A stretch of 24,449 nt of DNA from JAKVKY01 sp964293585 (GCA_964293585.1 CAXYYS010000027.1:1-24449); one strand, 5' to 3'. Positions 14,896 through 23,697 are shown, counted from the stretch's first letter. Notes: generated from the letters alone by a model not told the origin. Numbers and translations are program-made.

Positions 14896-15807
14896 ATGAT
14901 CATAGAAACTATGGAACATGTAGCTGGTTTTATTGCCTTGATTGGCAGACCCAGCGTCGGCAAATCTACATTGATGAATAAGCTGGTGGGTGAAAAAATC
15001 GCCATCATGAGCGAACGTCCCCAGACCACCAGAAATAAAATTATGTGTATCCTGAATACGCCCCAGGCGCAGTTAATCTTCCTGGATACGCCGGGCGTGC
15101 ATAAACCGCACCATAAATTGGGTGAGTATATGGTGAAAGTGGCCGAAGATACCATGAAAAGCGTGGATGTGGTCTTAATGATCGTAGATGCCACCAAGCC
15201 TAAGGGGGAAGAGGAAGAAGCCATCCTGGCCCAGCTGAAAAAATTAGCCGTCCCCGCAATCCTGGTTTTGAATAAGATTGATAAGCTGAGAGATAAAAAT
15301 ACTTTGCTCAGCGTGACGGATTATTATGCCAAGACCGATTGTTTCAAAGCAATCCTGCCTTTGTCTGCTTTAACAGATACGGATTTTTCCAGTTTAATAA
15401 CGGAAATGAGCCGCTGCCTGCCCGCAAGTCCCAATCTTTTCCCGGAAGATATGTTGACTGACCAGCCGGAAAAAGTTCTGGCAGGGGAATTGGTACGGGA
15501 AAAGCTGCTGAAAGCTACCCGGGAAGAAGTACCGCATTCCATTGCCATAGAAGTGGACACTTTTAAGGAACGTGAGCATGGGGCTGTTTATATTCATGCG
15601 ACAATTTTTGTGGAACGGGATTCGCAAAAAGGTATTGTCATTGGCACCAAGGGCAGCATGTTAAAAAAAGTTGGCCAGGAGGCGCGGCAAGATATTGAAG
15701 CTTTGCTGGACACTCATGTTTTCCTGGAACTTAAAGTTAAAGTCAGACCGGATTGGCGTAATCATGCCAAAGATTTAAAAGAGTTTGGCTATAGTAGTCC
15801 CAAGTAA
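14896..15807 (+). CDS. era: GTPase Era
   Basis: Era is an essential GTPase that binds the 3' end of 16S rRNA during 30S assembly. The 303-residue protein has G1 GRPSVGKS (17-24), the RPQTTRNKI switch region (41-49), G3 DTPG (64-67), G4 NKID (126-129) and a C-terminal KH domain with GTKG and LELKVKVRPDWRN. AAGGAG at 14888-14893 is only two bases from ATG 14896, a short spacing; ATG 14911 would give the usual N-terminal length but lies 17 nt away. It follows the YbeY part, which acts on the same rRNA end, so the two gene products probably work in one process. Confidence 0.95.
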   Translation: MIIETMEHVAGFIALIGRPSVGKSTLMNKLVGEKIAIMSERPQTTRNKIMCILNTPQAQLIFLDTPGVHKPHHKLGEYMVKVAEDTMKSVDVVLMIVDATKPKGEEEEAILAQLKKLAVPAILVLNKIDKLRDKNTLLSVTDYYAKTDCFKAILPLSALTDTDFSSLITEMSRCLPASPNLFPEDMLTDQPEKVLAGELVREKLLKATREEVPHSIAIEVDTFKEREHGAVYIHATIFVERDSQKGIVIGTKGSMLKKVGQEARQDIEALLDTHVFLELKVKVRPDWRNHAKDLKEFGYSSPK

Positions 15808-15817
15808 GTTTTTGTTT

Positions 15818-15834
15818 AAAGGAGAGATATATCA
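15818..15834 (+). promoter_or_regulatory. Ribosome binding site with no standard start codon in range
   Basis: AAAGGAG (15818-15824) is a strong Shine-Dalgarno sequence. In the frame of the following gene the codons at the right distance are ATC (15831, 6 nt) and ATA (15834, 9 nt). There is no ATG, GTG or TTG in any frame nearby. The frame is open from here into the CNNM gene, giving about 15 extra residues. Confidence 0.55.
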
Positions 15835-15878
15835 TAGACGCAGGACCGGAAATATTTTCGTATTTATACCAAATCCTG

Positions 15879-17174
15879 ATGGCTTTAATCATCGTGGGGC
15901 TGAATGCCTTTTTTGTCCTGGCGGAATTTTCCCTGGTCCGGATTCGCAAGAGCCGGCTGGAAGAATTAATTGACCAGGGCAGCAGCAAGGCTGCTTTGGT
16001 CCTGGAAATCAGCGAGCATATGGATACCTATCTTAGCGCCTGCCAGATTGGCGTTACGGTGGCATCACTGTTGCTGGGCTGGTTCTGCGGACCTTTGCTG
16101 GCCCAGTTTGTCTTGCACTGTTTAGGTACGGGGATGGAGGCCTGGTACGCTCCTACGGTAAGTTTAGGGGCGGCCTTTGTGTGCATCGTGTTCCTGCATG
16201 TAATCTTGGGTGGACTGGTCCCCAGGTCGATAGCCCTGGCCAAGGTAGAGGAAGCAGCGATGTTTGTGGCTGCGCCCTTGCAGTATTTTCATTACATTTT
16301 GTATCCGCTGGTGCTCTGTACTAATTTTATATCCCGGGGCGTGCTGAAAGTTTTGGGTTTCAAGACTGTCCCCCATGAGGATATCGCCAAAAGCGAAGAC
16401 GAACTGCGCATGATTGTCAGCGCCAGTGAACGTGGCGGCGAACTGGATAAGGTCGAAAGTCGTTTGATAGATAACGTGTTTGATTTTTCGGACAGGGTGG
16501 CCAAGGAAATCATGGTACCCCGGCAGGATACGGTGTGCCTGTATGCGGATAAAAGCCTGCAGGAAAATTTGCAGACCGTGCGGGAAAGCAATCACACCCG
16601 TTACCCCTTATGTCTGGAAGATAAGGACCATATGCTGGGCATGATCCATGTACGGGATTTAATGAACGTGGACAAGACCGATACTAAGTTTGACCTGCGT
16701 ACCATCATGCGGGAAATCATGGTCGTACCGGAGAGCATGAGTACCGGTAAAATTTTGCAGATCATGCAGCATAAACATTTGCAGATTGCGGTGGTCATTG
16801 ATGAATACGGCGGAACGGCCGGACTGCTTACCCTGGAAGACCTGGTCGAGGAAATCGTTGGTGATATCCAGGATGAGCATGATAAGGCCAAGGTAGCGGA
16901 TATCGTCAAGCTGCCTCAGGATGAATACGAATTCGACGGGCTGGTACTGCTGGATGAGGTGGCGGAACTGCTCAACATTGATTTTGATGAACCGGAAGAG
17001 GATACCATCGGCGGGTACATCTTCGGCTTACTGGGCAGAAAACCGGAATGCGGGGATGCTATAGTATCTCACGGCTACCGTTTTGAAGTTCTGGCGGCGG
17101 CTGGTTTTAGGATCCTGCGGGTGAAGGCTGAACCGGTTAACCTGGAAGTGCAAAAAAAAGATGAATCAAAATAA
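15879..17174 (+). CDS. CNNM/CorC (HlyC-type) membrane protein with CBS domains
   Basis: This family (DUF21, CBS pair, CorC_HlyC domain) comprises inner-membrane proteins linked to magnesium or other cation export; the old name haemolysin is misleading. From the first ATG (15879) it has 431 residues: membrane helices in about residues 1-150, a linker with SEDELRMIVSASERGGELD, a CBS pair (about 205-330) including VVIDEYGGTAGLLTLEDLVEEIVGDIQDE, and a C-terminal FAD-binding-like CorC domain. The true N-terminus is probably upstream: the frame is open to 15831, the added residues (DAGPEIFSYLYQIL) complete the first helix, and the only ribosome binding site is at 15818-15824. The start would then be ATC or ATA. 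The 3' end overlaps recO by 14 bases. Confidence 0.88.
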   Translation: MALIIVGLNAFFVLAEFSLVRIRKSRLEELIDQGSSKAALVLEISEHMDTYLSACQIGVTVASLLLGWFCGPLLAQFVLHCLGTGMEAWYAPTVSLGAAFVCIVFLHVILGGLVPRSIALAKVEEAAMFVAAPLQYFHYILYPLVLCTNFISRGVLKVLGFKTVPHEDIAKSEDELRMIVSASERGGELDKVESRLIDNVFDFSDRVAKEIMVPRQDTVCLYADKSLQENLQTVRESNHTRYPLCLEDKDHMLGMIHVRDLMNVDKTDTKFDLRTIMREIMVVPESMSTGKILQIMQHKHLQIAVVIDEYGGTAGLLTLEDLVEEIVGDIQDEHDKAKVADIVKLPQDEYEFDGLVLLDEVAELLNIDFDEPEEDTIGGYIFGLLGRKPECGDAIVSHGYRFEVLAAAGFRILRVKAEPVNLEVQKKDESK

Positions 17175-17898
17175 TTTTAGTGACGAAGTAATTATCCTCA
17201 GTGCCAAGGATTGGCAGACCGTAGATAAATATGTGGTCTGTTTTTCCAGGACTCATGGAAAGATTATCTTTATGGCATATGGGGCAAAATATCCTAAAAG
17301 CATGGCTGGCAGGCTGGTACAACCTTTTGCGGTATTAAATGCTGAATTTTACGAGGGGACGCGCCTGGCTAAGTTAAAATCCTGCGCCCTGGTGCAGGCG
17401 GCACCGGTGTATGAGATTAAAGAACTTGCCTACGGCTCTTTGATCCTGGAGGCTACGGAGCTCCTGACAGAAGACAGCGATCCCAAGGAAGAAATTTATG
17501 TGCTGCTGGAGCAGTGCCTGCCTTTATTAAAAAAGCATAATCCGCGTCTGGTGGCCCTGGCTTATCTGGTAAAGTTGCTGGAACTGTCTGGTATCGGACC
17601 GGTGCGGGAGGCTTGCGTTATCTGCGGCCGTACACCGGGGGAAACCGCAGGTTTTAGCAATGAACAGGGCGGGCTTATCTGCAGGGAATGCGGCTCTGCT
17701 TACGGAGAACTGGTGCCTTTTCATGCAGAGACCAGGCATTTATGGCAGCAGCTCCTGCAGCTGGATTTTCAGCAGCCGGCGGCCTTTAAGGTCAAGGGCG
17801 GCGCCCTGATGGAACTGGAACAGATTGTGAATGGCTTTATCACCTATCAGGTGGACCAGCCGTTAAAATGTCTGGCTTTCCTGGCGCAGTTAAGCTGA
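17161..17898 (+). CDS. recO: DNA repair protein RecO
   Basis: RecO helps RecR load RecA on single-stranded DNA at gaps. The 245-residue protein has an N-terminal OB fold (VIILSAKDW, THGKIIFMAYGAKYPKS, LVQPF) and, in its helical part, a zinc motif with Cys152, Cys155, Cys174 and Cys177 (CVICG, CRECG). Length is typical. Its start lies inside the end of the CNNM gene (14-base overlap) with an A-rich, weak ribosome binding site, so it likely depends on translational coupling. Together with ruvCAB it is the second recombination locus in the window, and its place after era is common in Firmicutes. Confidence 0.92.
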   Translation: MNQNNFSDEVIILSAKDWQTVDKYVVCFSRTHGKIIFMAYGAKYPKSMAGRLVQPFAVLNAEFYEGTRLAKLKSCALVQAAPVYEIKELAYGSLILEATELLTEDSDPKEEIYVLLEQCLPLLKKHNPRLVALAYLVKLLELSGIGPVREACVICGRTPGETAGFSNEQGGLICRECGSAYGELVPFHAETRHLWQQLLQLDFQQPAAFKVKGGALMELEQIVNGFITYQVDQPLKCLAFLAQLS

Positions 17899-17907
17899 GG
17901 CCTTTTA

Positions 17908-17936
17908 TTGACAAATGTGCAGGCAGAAACTATAAT
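17908..17936 (+). promoter_or_regulatory. Consensus sigma-70/A promoter of glyQS
   Basis: TTGACA (17908-17913), exactly 17 bp, then TATAAT (17931-17936): both hexamers match consensus perfectly. Transcription should start near 17943, directly before the T-box leader. Such a strong promoter fits a gene controlled by termination. Confidence 0.92.
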
Positions 17937-17942
17937 CTTAGG

Positions 17943-18136
17943 TGTGATGAAGGACATTAGTACGCTGCTACCTCAGCGAGCCGGGAGGGTGGAAGCCGGC
18001 ATCTGGCAGAAGAAGGCAGTCCGGAGCGAAAAAAATATCTTGAGGCGGGCTGCATTGGCAGCCAAGCAGGGTGGAACCGCGGATTTTACTCCGTCCCTGT
18101 AACAGAAAATGTTACAAGGACGGAGTTCTTGTTTTT
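17943..18136 (+). ncRNA. T-box riboswitch, glycine-specific (glyQS leader)
   Basis: The leader senses uncharged tRNA-Gly and lets glyQS be transcribed when glycine charging is low. Stem I: GGAC (17952-17955) pairs with GTCC (18019-18022); the internal loop holds AGTA (17959-17962) opposite the specifier codon GGC (18015-18017), followed by a purine; CTGC (17965-17968) pairs with GCAG (18006-18009); a distal helix GCCGG/CCGGC (17980-17984, 17996-18000) carries a GA-rich loop. Stem III is GGCTGC/GCAGCC (18048-18063). The T-box AGGGTGGAACCGCGG is at 18068-18082; its TGGA bulge pairs with the UCCA end expected for tRNA-Gly. AGGG (18068-18071) can pair with CCCT (18095-18098) to form the antiterminator, in competition with the terminator. 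A short open frame here (17908-18102) is not a gene. Confidence 0.95.
18088..18136 (+). terminator. Regulated terminator of the glycine T-box
   Basis: A 16-position stem (18088-18103 with 18111-18126, one C-A mismatch) closes a 7-nt loop and is followed by TTCTTGTTTTTG. Its 5' arm is shared with the antiterminator, the mark of a T-box switch. Confidence 0.94.
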
Positions 18137-18161
18137 GTAACGAACTTGGAGGAGGAGCAGT

Positions 18162-19040
18162 ATGGATTTTCAAAAAATTATTTTAACCTTACAAAATTAT
18201 TGGTCGGAGCAGAAATGTATCCTGGGGTTGCCGTACGATATTGAGAAAGGCGCCGGCACCATGAATCCTTCCACTTTCTTACGGGTCCTGGGACCGGAGC
18301 CGTGGCGTGTGGCTTATGTGGAACCGTCCCGTCGTCCTGCGGACGGCAGGTATGGTGATAACCCTAACCGTTTGTTCCAGCATCATCAGTTCCAGGTCAT
18401 CATTAAACCGTCTCCGGAAAATATCCAGGAGTTATATTTAAAGAGCCTGGCAGCTTTGGGTATCCATGAAGAAGAGCATGATATCCGTTTCGTGGAAGAT
18501 AACTGGGAATCACCGACCCTGGGAGCCTGGGGCATTGGTTGGGAAGTCTGGCTGGACGGCATGGAAATTACCCAGTTCACCTATTTCCAGCAGGTGGGCG
18601 GCCTGGACATTAAGCCGGTAGCCGTAGAAATCACGTACGGTTTGGAGCGCCTGGCCATGTATATCCAGGGTGTGGAAAATGTTTACGACGTGCAGTGGGT
18701 GGATAACATTACCTACGGTGACGTCTTCTATACCAACGAGGTAGAACAGTCCTACTACAATTTCCAGATTGCGGATACCAAGCTGCTCTTTGAGCTGTTT
18801 GAGAAATATGAAAGTGAAGCTAAGCGTGTCATTGCCACCGGGAATATCAGACCGGCGTATGATTATGTCTTAAAATGTTCGCATACCTTCAACCTGCTGG
18901 ACAGCAGAGGCGCCATCAGCGTCAGCGAACGTACGGCTTATATTGGCAGGGTCAGGGCTCTGGCCAGGCTGTGCGCCAAAGCGTATGTGGCACAACGTGA
19001 GGAAATGGGATTTCCTTTATTGAAGGGAGAGGCGAAATAA
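18162..19040 (+). CDS. glyQ: Glycine-tRNA ligase alpha subunit
   Basis: GlyQ is the catalytic subunit of the bacterial alpha2beta2 glycyl-tRNA synthetase that charges tRNA-Gly. The 292-residue class II enzyme has GAGTMNPSTFLR (27-38), motif 2 region VAYVEPSRRPADGRYGDNP, WEVWLDGMEITQFTYFQQ and motif 3 TYGLERLAMYIQG. Length is as in the family. A very strong GGAGGAGGAG lies before ATG 18162. It is placed under the T-box just upstream and overlaps glyS by one base. Confidence 0.97.
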   Translation: MDFQKIILTLQNYWSEQKCILGLPYDIEKGAGTMNPSTFLRVLGPEPWRVAYVEPSRRPADGRYGDNPNRLFQHHQFQVIIKPSPENIQELYLKSLAALGIHEEEHDIRFVEDNWESPTLGAWGIGWEVWLDGMEITQFTYFQQVGGLDIKPVAVEITYGLERLAMYIQGVENVYDVQWVDNITYGDVFYTNEVEQSYYNFQIADTKLLFELFEKYESEAKRVIATGNIRPAYDYVLKCSHTFNLLDSRGAISVSERTAYIGRVRALARLCAKAYVAQREEMGFPLLKGEAK

Positions 19041-21103
19041 TGAAAAAATTACTTTTTGAAATCGGTACAGAAGAAATGCCGGCTAATTACATGCCCGGAA
19101 TCTTAATCCAACTGCAGGAACTGGCTACGAAAAAGCTGCAGGCCCTGGCCATTCCTTTCCAAAGCATTAAAGTTTACGGTACGCCGAGACGGATGGCGTT
19201 TTTAGCAGACGGGGTAGCCGAGGCTCAACCGGATAGCAAGACAGAGTTTAAGGGGCCTTCGGCCAAGATTGCCTTTGGACCGGATGGCAAACCCAGTAAG
19301 GCTGCTTTAGGTTTTGCCCGTGGTAAAGGCGTAGCTGCCGAAGATTTGGTAGTACGGGATAATTACGTGTACGCCGTCAAGCAGGTTAAAGGTGCCGCGG
19401 TAGCTGACCTGCTGCCGGGGTTGTTACAAGATATCCTGACTTCAATTAGTTTCCCCACTAAGAATATGCGCTGGGCGGATTTTGATTTCCATTTTATCCG
19501 TCCTATCCGCTGGCTGGTGGCTTTATTTGGTACAGAAGTAGTGCCGGTAGCTATCACCGATGTAAAGTCGGACCGCTATACCCTGGGACACCGTTTCTTG
19601 AGCAAAGGGAAACTGGAACTTAAAGAAGCCGGTGACTACGTCCAGGTTTTAAACGACCATTTTGTCATGGTAGACCAGGATGCGCGCCGCGCCCTCATCA
19701 AGAAACAGGTGGAGGAACTGGCGGTAAAAGAAGGCGGCAAAGCAGAGATACCGGCAGATCTTTTAGAAGAAGTAAACTATCTGGTAGAATATCCGACGGC
19801 CCTGTGCGGTAAGTTTGATGCCAAGTTCCTGGCTCTGCCCAAGGCAGCGGTCATCACGCCTATGCGCGACCACCAGCGTTATTTTCCCGTGGTAGCTGCA
19901 GACGGCAAACTGCTGCCGAAATTCATCACGGTCCGTAATGGCGGGCAGGAACATTTGGAAACTGTAGCTAGCGGTAATGCCAGAGTTTTAAAAGCGCGTC
20001 TCAGCGATGCGGAATTTTTCTTTAACGAAGACCGGAAACTTAAACTGGAAGGCCGTCTGGAAAAGATTAAGAAAGTAGTTTTCCAGGAAGGCATGGGCAA
20101 TATGTATGATAAGTCCCTGAGGCTGGTAAATATCGTGAGCCTGCTCAACACGGAGCTCAACCTGCCGCTGGCGGCTACGGACCTGGAACGCGCCGCTTAT
20201 TTAAGCAAGGCCGATCTGGTTACCGGTATGGTCACGGAATTTACGGAACTGCAGGGAACCATGGGCAAGGAGTATGCCCTGCTGGACGGGGAGAAACCCG
20301 AAGTGGCTCAGGCCATCGAGGAACAATATCTGCCGCGTTTTGCCGGCGATGTTCTGCCGCAGTCTCCTATGGGAAGTATTCTTAGTATCGCGGATAAGCT
20401 GGATAATATCGCCGCTACCTTTGGCCGCGGTATGGCTCCTACCGGTTCCCAGGATCCGTTTGCCCTGCGCCGTCAGGCTCTGGGTATCATTAATATCATT
20501 CTTGACAATAAATACCATCTGGGCCTGAAAAAGATCCTGGCAGGTATTTTTGACCTGTTAAAGCTGGAAACGCAGCAACAACCCCAATTACTGGCGCAGA
20601 TCCTGGATTTTATCAACCTGCGTTTTAAAAACATGCTCCTGGATCAGGGCGTCCGTTATGATGTGATTGATGCGGTCCTGCAAAATAAAGAAGCCGGTGA
20701 TGATTTGTACGACCTCTATCTGAAGATTGAGGCTTTGAAAGACTTTGTGGCGCAACCGGAAGCTGCAGCATTGGTTCAGGCTTCTGTCCGGGTGAATAAC
20801 CTGTGCTCAAAGATTGAAAAGGAAACTATCATCAGTGAAAGGCTGCTCACAGAAGCTGCTGAAAAAGAGCTGTATAAACAGACGGCTACGGTGGATAAAG
20901 AAATTATCCCGGCGCTGGTCAAATATGATTATGCCGCGGTGCTCAAACTGGCCGAAAAATTAACGGCACCGATTAATAAATTCTTTGATGATGTCATGGT
21001 CATGGATAAAGATGAGGCGGTAAAAAATATCCGCCTGGCTTTGTTAGACCAGGTACGGAATATTATCAACGCGGTAGGCAACCTGTCGCTCCTGGTGGAT
21101 TAG
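19040..21103 (+). CDS. glyS: Glycine-tRNA ligase beta subunit
   Basis: GlyS recognises and binds tRNA-Gly in the heterotetrameric enzyme. The 687-residue protein begins with the signature LLFEIGTEEMPA, includes KVYGTPRRMAFL, FPTKNMRWADFDFHFIRPIRWL, TPMRDHQRYFPV, the HD-like part LSKADLVTGMVTEFTELQG, GRGMAPTGSQDPFALRR and a C-terminal DALR-type anticodon-binding domain (about 570-680) ending in NAVGNLSLL. Length is normal. ATG 19040 overlaps the glyQ stop (TAATG), giving coupled 1:1 production. Confidence 0.97.
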   Translation: MKKLLFEIGTEEMPANYMPGILIQLQELATKKLQALAIPFQSIKVYGTPRRMAFLADGVAEAQPDSKTEFKGPSAKIAFGPDGKPSKAALGFARGKGVAAEDLVVRDNYVYAVKQVKGAAVADLLPGLLQDILTSISFPTKNMRWADFDFHFIRPIRWLVALFGTEVVPVAITDVKSDRYTLGHRFLSKGKLELKEAGDYVQVLNDHFVMVDQDARRALIKKQVEELAVKEGGKAEIPADLLEEVNYLVEYPTALCGKFDAKFLALPKAAVITPMRDHQRYFPVVAADGKLLPKFITVRNGGQEHLETVASGNARVLKARLSDAEFFFNEDRKLKLEGRLEKIKKVVFQEGMGNMYDKSLRLVNIVSLLNTELNLPLAATDLERAAYLSKADLVTGMVTEFTELQGTMGKEYALLDGEKPEVAQAIEEQYLPRFAGDVLPQSPMGSILSIADKLDNIAATFGRGMAPTGSQDPFALRRQALGIINIILDNKYHLGLKKILAGIFDLLKLETQQQPQLLAQILDFINLRFKNMLLDQGVRYDVIDAVLQNKEAGDDLYDLYLKIEALKDFVAQPEAAALVQASVRVNNLCSKIEKETIISERLLTEAAEKELYKQTATVDKEIIPALVKYDYAAVLKLAEKLTAPINKFFDDVMVMDKDEAVKNIRLALLDQVRNIINAVGNLSLLVD

Positions 21104-21130
21104 GCTTTCACAAAATCTTTATGCAGGGGG

Positions 21131-21159
21131 TTGCAGTATACTCGTAAATATGTTATAGT
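21131..21159 (+). promoter_or_regulatory. Promoter of ppsA
   Basis: TTGCAG (21131-21136), a 17-bp spacer and an extended -10 TGTTATAGT (21151-21159). Initiation would be near 21166, leaving a leader of about 50 nt. Confidence 0.7.
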
Positions 21160-21169
21160 ATATACTATA
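21154..21169. repeat. 16-bp palindrome over the ppsA -10 element and start site
   Basis: TATAGTATATACTATA is a perfect inverted repeat that contains the -10 hexamer and reaches the predicted transcription start. Placement would suit a repressor site, but AT-rich palindromes occur by chance around -10 elements. Confidence 0.45.
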
Positions 21170-21215
21170 TTGAGTAATGAAAACCTTTTAGCGTATCGCA
21201 AAGGAGAGCTGAAAC

Positions 21216-23594
21216 ATGCAAAAAGACAAAGAATTTTTACTCTGGTTCGAGCAATTGGAAAGAAAAGATGTGCCTATCGTTGGTGGTAAGTCTTCGTCCT
21301 TAGGTGAAATGACATCTAAGACGGATGTACCCGTTCCTTATGGGTTCGCTACTACCGCCTATGCTTACAGGTACTTTATGGAAAAAACCGGCCTGAAAGA
21401 GAAGCTGGCGACTTTGTTAAGAGACCTGACGGATGTGGAAAACAGTGATCTGCTCCGGACGGTTTGCGCCAAGGTACGTAAAGCTATCATGGCGGAAGAG
21501 ATGCCTGCGGATTTAAAGAAGGCTATCGCAGAAGCTTATGCTAAACTGGCACAAAAGGTGGGCGAAGAAGCTCCCTATGTTGCCGTACGTTCCAGTGCTA
21601 CTGCCGAAGATTTACCCGATGCAAGTTTTGCGGGCCAGCAGGATACTTATTTAAATATCCAGGGTGCCGAGAACGTGATTGCCAGGGTAAAAGAGTGCTA
21701 TGCTTCTTGTTTTACCGACCGCGCTGTTTATTATCGTGAGAAACAAGGCTTTGATCATCTGGAACTGGCGTTAAGCGCCGTCATTCAGATGATGGTCTTT
21801 TCCAAGGCTGCCGGAGTTATGTTCACGGTGGATGTGGCTACCGGTAATGACGCCAATATCATTATCGAAGGTGCCTTTGGCCTGGGTGAATATGTGGTCC
21901 AGGGAACTGTTACCCCCGATCATTATGCTGTTTCCAAGGCTGACATGAAGATTGTGGACAAAGAGATTTATGAACAGGATGTAATGTTTGTCCGTAAAGA
22001 AGGCGGCGATTGTGAGGAACAACCGGTTCCTGCCGAGAAACGCAAGAGTCAGACTTTGTCAGATGCTCAGATTCTGGAACTGGCACGTTATGCGAAGAAG
22101 ATTGAAGCTCACTATGGTTGCTATATGGATATTGAATGGGGCATCGACAGCAGGACGGACAAGGTTTGGATCCTGCAGGCACGTCCTGAAACAGTTTGGT
22201 CTCGCAGAAAGAAAGAGGGTAAGACTTTGAACGCCAGCGGAGTAGCCACTACTACGGATAGAAAAGTTATTGTCAAAGGTGCTCCGGCCAGCCCGGGACA
22301 AGTTTCCGGTAAGGTACATGTGATCCTGGATCCTTCCCGGATTGACGAGTTTAAGAACGGTGAGATCCTGGTAACCGAGATGACGGCTCCGGACTGGGTT
22401 CCGGCCATGAAAAAGGCCAAAGCCATCGTCACGGATAGCGGCGGCATGACCTGTCATGCTTCTATTGTCAGCCGTGAACTTGGTATTCCTTGTATCGTAG
22501 GTACTAAGAGCCGTGGTGCTGCTGCAACGACTGCTATTAAAGATGGCGCTGAAGTTACGGTAGATGCTACCCATGGCGTGGTTTATGAAGGCATCCTGGA
22601 AGAAGCTAAACCGGCAGCAGCTGCAACAACGACTGTAACGGCAGAGTTCTTTGCCCCCACCGGCACTAAGGTTTATATGAACCTGGGCGATCCGGAACTG
22701 GCTGAAAAATATTGTTCCCTGCCTTGTGACGGCATCGGTCTCATGAGAGAGGAATTTATCTGGACTACTTATATCCATGAACATCCGTTGTACCTGATTA
22801 AGACAGGCCATCCGGAAAAAGTGGTAGAGGAACTGGCGGAAGGCATCCGCAAAGTTTGCCAGGCCCTGGCTCCCAGACCGGTAACTTTAAGGTTTAGCGA
22901 TTTTAAGTCTAGCGAATATCGTGATTTAAAGGGCGGCGACGAGTTTGAACCTTACGAGCCTTCAGCTTTGCTGGGCTGGCGTGGTGCTTCCCGTTACTAT
23001 GATCCCAAATACATTGAGGGCTTTAAGCTGGAATGCCAGGCGGTAAAGAAAGTTCGCGAAGAGTTCGGCCTGAAGAATCTGAACGTGATGATCCCGTTCT
23101 GCCGCAGCGTGGTGGAATGTGAAAAGGTTACCGCTATCATGGCCAGCCAAGGCTTGGTACGTAATGCTGATTTTAAAGTATGGCTGATGGCGGAAATTCC
23201 TTCTAACATCATCCTGGCTGATCAGTTCAATAAGTTTGTGGATGGTTATTCCATCGGTTCCAACGACCTGACGATGCTGGTACTGGGTTGCGACCGGGAT
23301 AACGATACGGTTTCCCATATTTATGACGAGAGAAACTTAGCCGTAAAACGTGCCGTAAGGCATTTGATCGAGGTGGCCCATAAAGACGGCAAGACCGTTT
23401 CTATTTGCGGCCAGGCTCCTAGCGTTTATCCGGACTTCTGTGAGTTCCTGATCAAGAGCGGCATTGACAGCTTGTCTGTGAACCCGGATACGGTAAAATT
23501 TACCAAGAAACTGGTAGCACAGGTGGAGCAACGCCTGGTGCTGGATTCTTTGACCGGCAAAGGCCGTCAGGAAGCAGAAGATTTACACTGGTAA
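21216..23594 (+). CDS. ppsA: Phosphoenolpyruvate synthase (pyruvate, water dikinase)
   Basis: PpsA makes PEP from pyruvate and ATP, releasing AMP and phosphate, as the first step of gluconeogenesis from three-carbon acids. The 792 residues equal the E. coli length. The ATP-grasp domain has VGGKSSSLGEM (22-32) and RSSATAEDLPDASFAGQQDT (125-144); the mobile phosphohistidine domain has GGMTCHASIVSRELGIP with His414 (E. coli His421); the C-terminal PEP/pyruvate barrel has MREEFIW, VMIPFCRSV, GSNDLTMLVLGCDRD and Cys731 in SICGQAPS. AAAGGAG precedes ATG 21216. It has its own promoter and terminator. Pyruvate phosphate dikinase is less likely given the length and barrel motifs. Confidence 0.93.
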   Translation: MQKDKEFLLWFEQLERKDVPIVGGKSSSLGEMTSKTDVPVPYGFATTAYAYRYFMEKTGLKEKLATLLRDLTDVENSDLLRTVCAKVRKAIMAEEMPADLKKAIAEAYAKLAQKVGEEAPYVAVRSSATAEDLPDASFAGQQDTYLNIQGAENVIARVKECYASCFTDRAVYYREKQGFDHLELALSAVIQMMVFSKAAGVMFTVDVATGNDANIIIEGAFGLGEYVVQGTVTPDHYAVSKADMKIVDKEIYEQDVMFVRKEGGDCEEQPVPAEKRKSQTLSDAQILELARYAKKIEAHYGCYMDIEWGIDSRTDKVWILQARPETVWSRRKKEGKTLNASGVATTTDRKVIVKGAPASPGQVSGKVHVILDPSRIDEFKNGEILVTEMTAPDWVPAMKKAKAIVTDSGGMTCHASIVSRELGIPCIVGTKSRGAAATTAIKDGAEVTVDATHGVVYEGILEEAKPAAAATTTVTAEFFAPTGTKVYMNLGDPELAEKYCSLPCDGIGLMREEFIWTTYIHEHPLYLIKTGHPEKVVEELAEGIRKVCQALAPRPVTLRFSDFKSSEYRDLKGGDEFEPYEPSALLGWRGASRYYDPKYIEGFKLECQAVKKVREEFGLKNLNVMIPFCRSVVECEKVTAIMASQGLVRNADFKVWLMAEIPSNIILADQFNKFVDGYSIGSNDLTMLVLGCDRDNDTVSHIYDERNLAVKRAVRHLIEVAHKDGKTVSICGQAPSVYPDFCEFLIKSGIDSLSVNPDTVKFTKKLVAQVEQRLVLDSLTGKGRQEAEDLHW

Positions 23595-23611
23595 GTTTAC
23601 AAGTAACTTTT

Positions 23612-23645
23612 AATCCCCAAACATTATGTTTGGGGATTTTTTTAT
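23612..23645 (+). terminator. Intrinsic terminator after ppsA
   Basis: A 12-bp stem (23612-23623 with 23627-23638) closes a TTA loop, followed by seven T (23637-23643). It is the end of the ppsA transcript. Confidence 0.93.
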
Positions 23646-23697
23646 AGGCAGGCCTATGTGAAAAAGTTTAAAATATCTATATTTAGATGACATTATA

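Noticed and set aside
17908..18102. A 64-codon plus-strand open frame between recO and glyQ
   Set aside because: It begins in the -35 box and covers the T-box Stem I and T-box sequence. It has no ribosome binding site and would be RNA-structured leader, not a gene.
22059..22811. Minus-strand open frame of 250 codons within ppsA
   Set aside because: The plus-strand PEP synthase motifs continue through the whole stretch; the antisense product looks like random composition.
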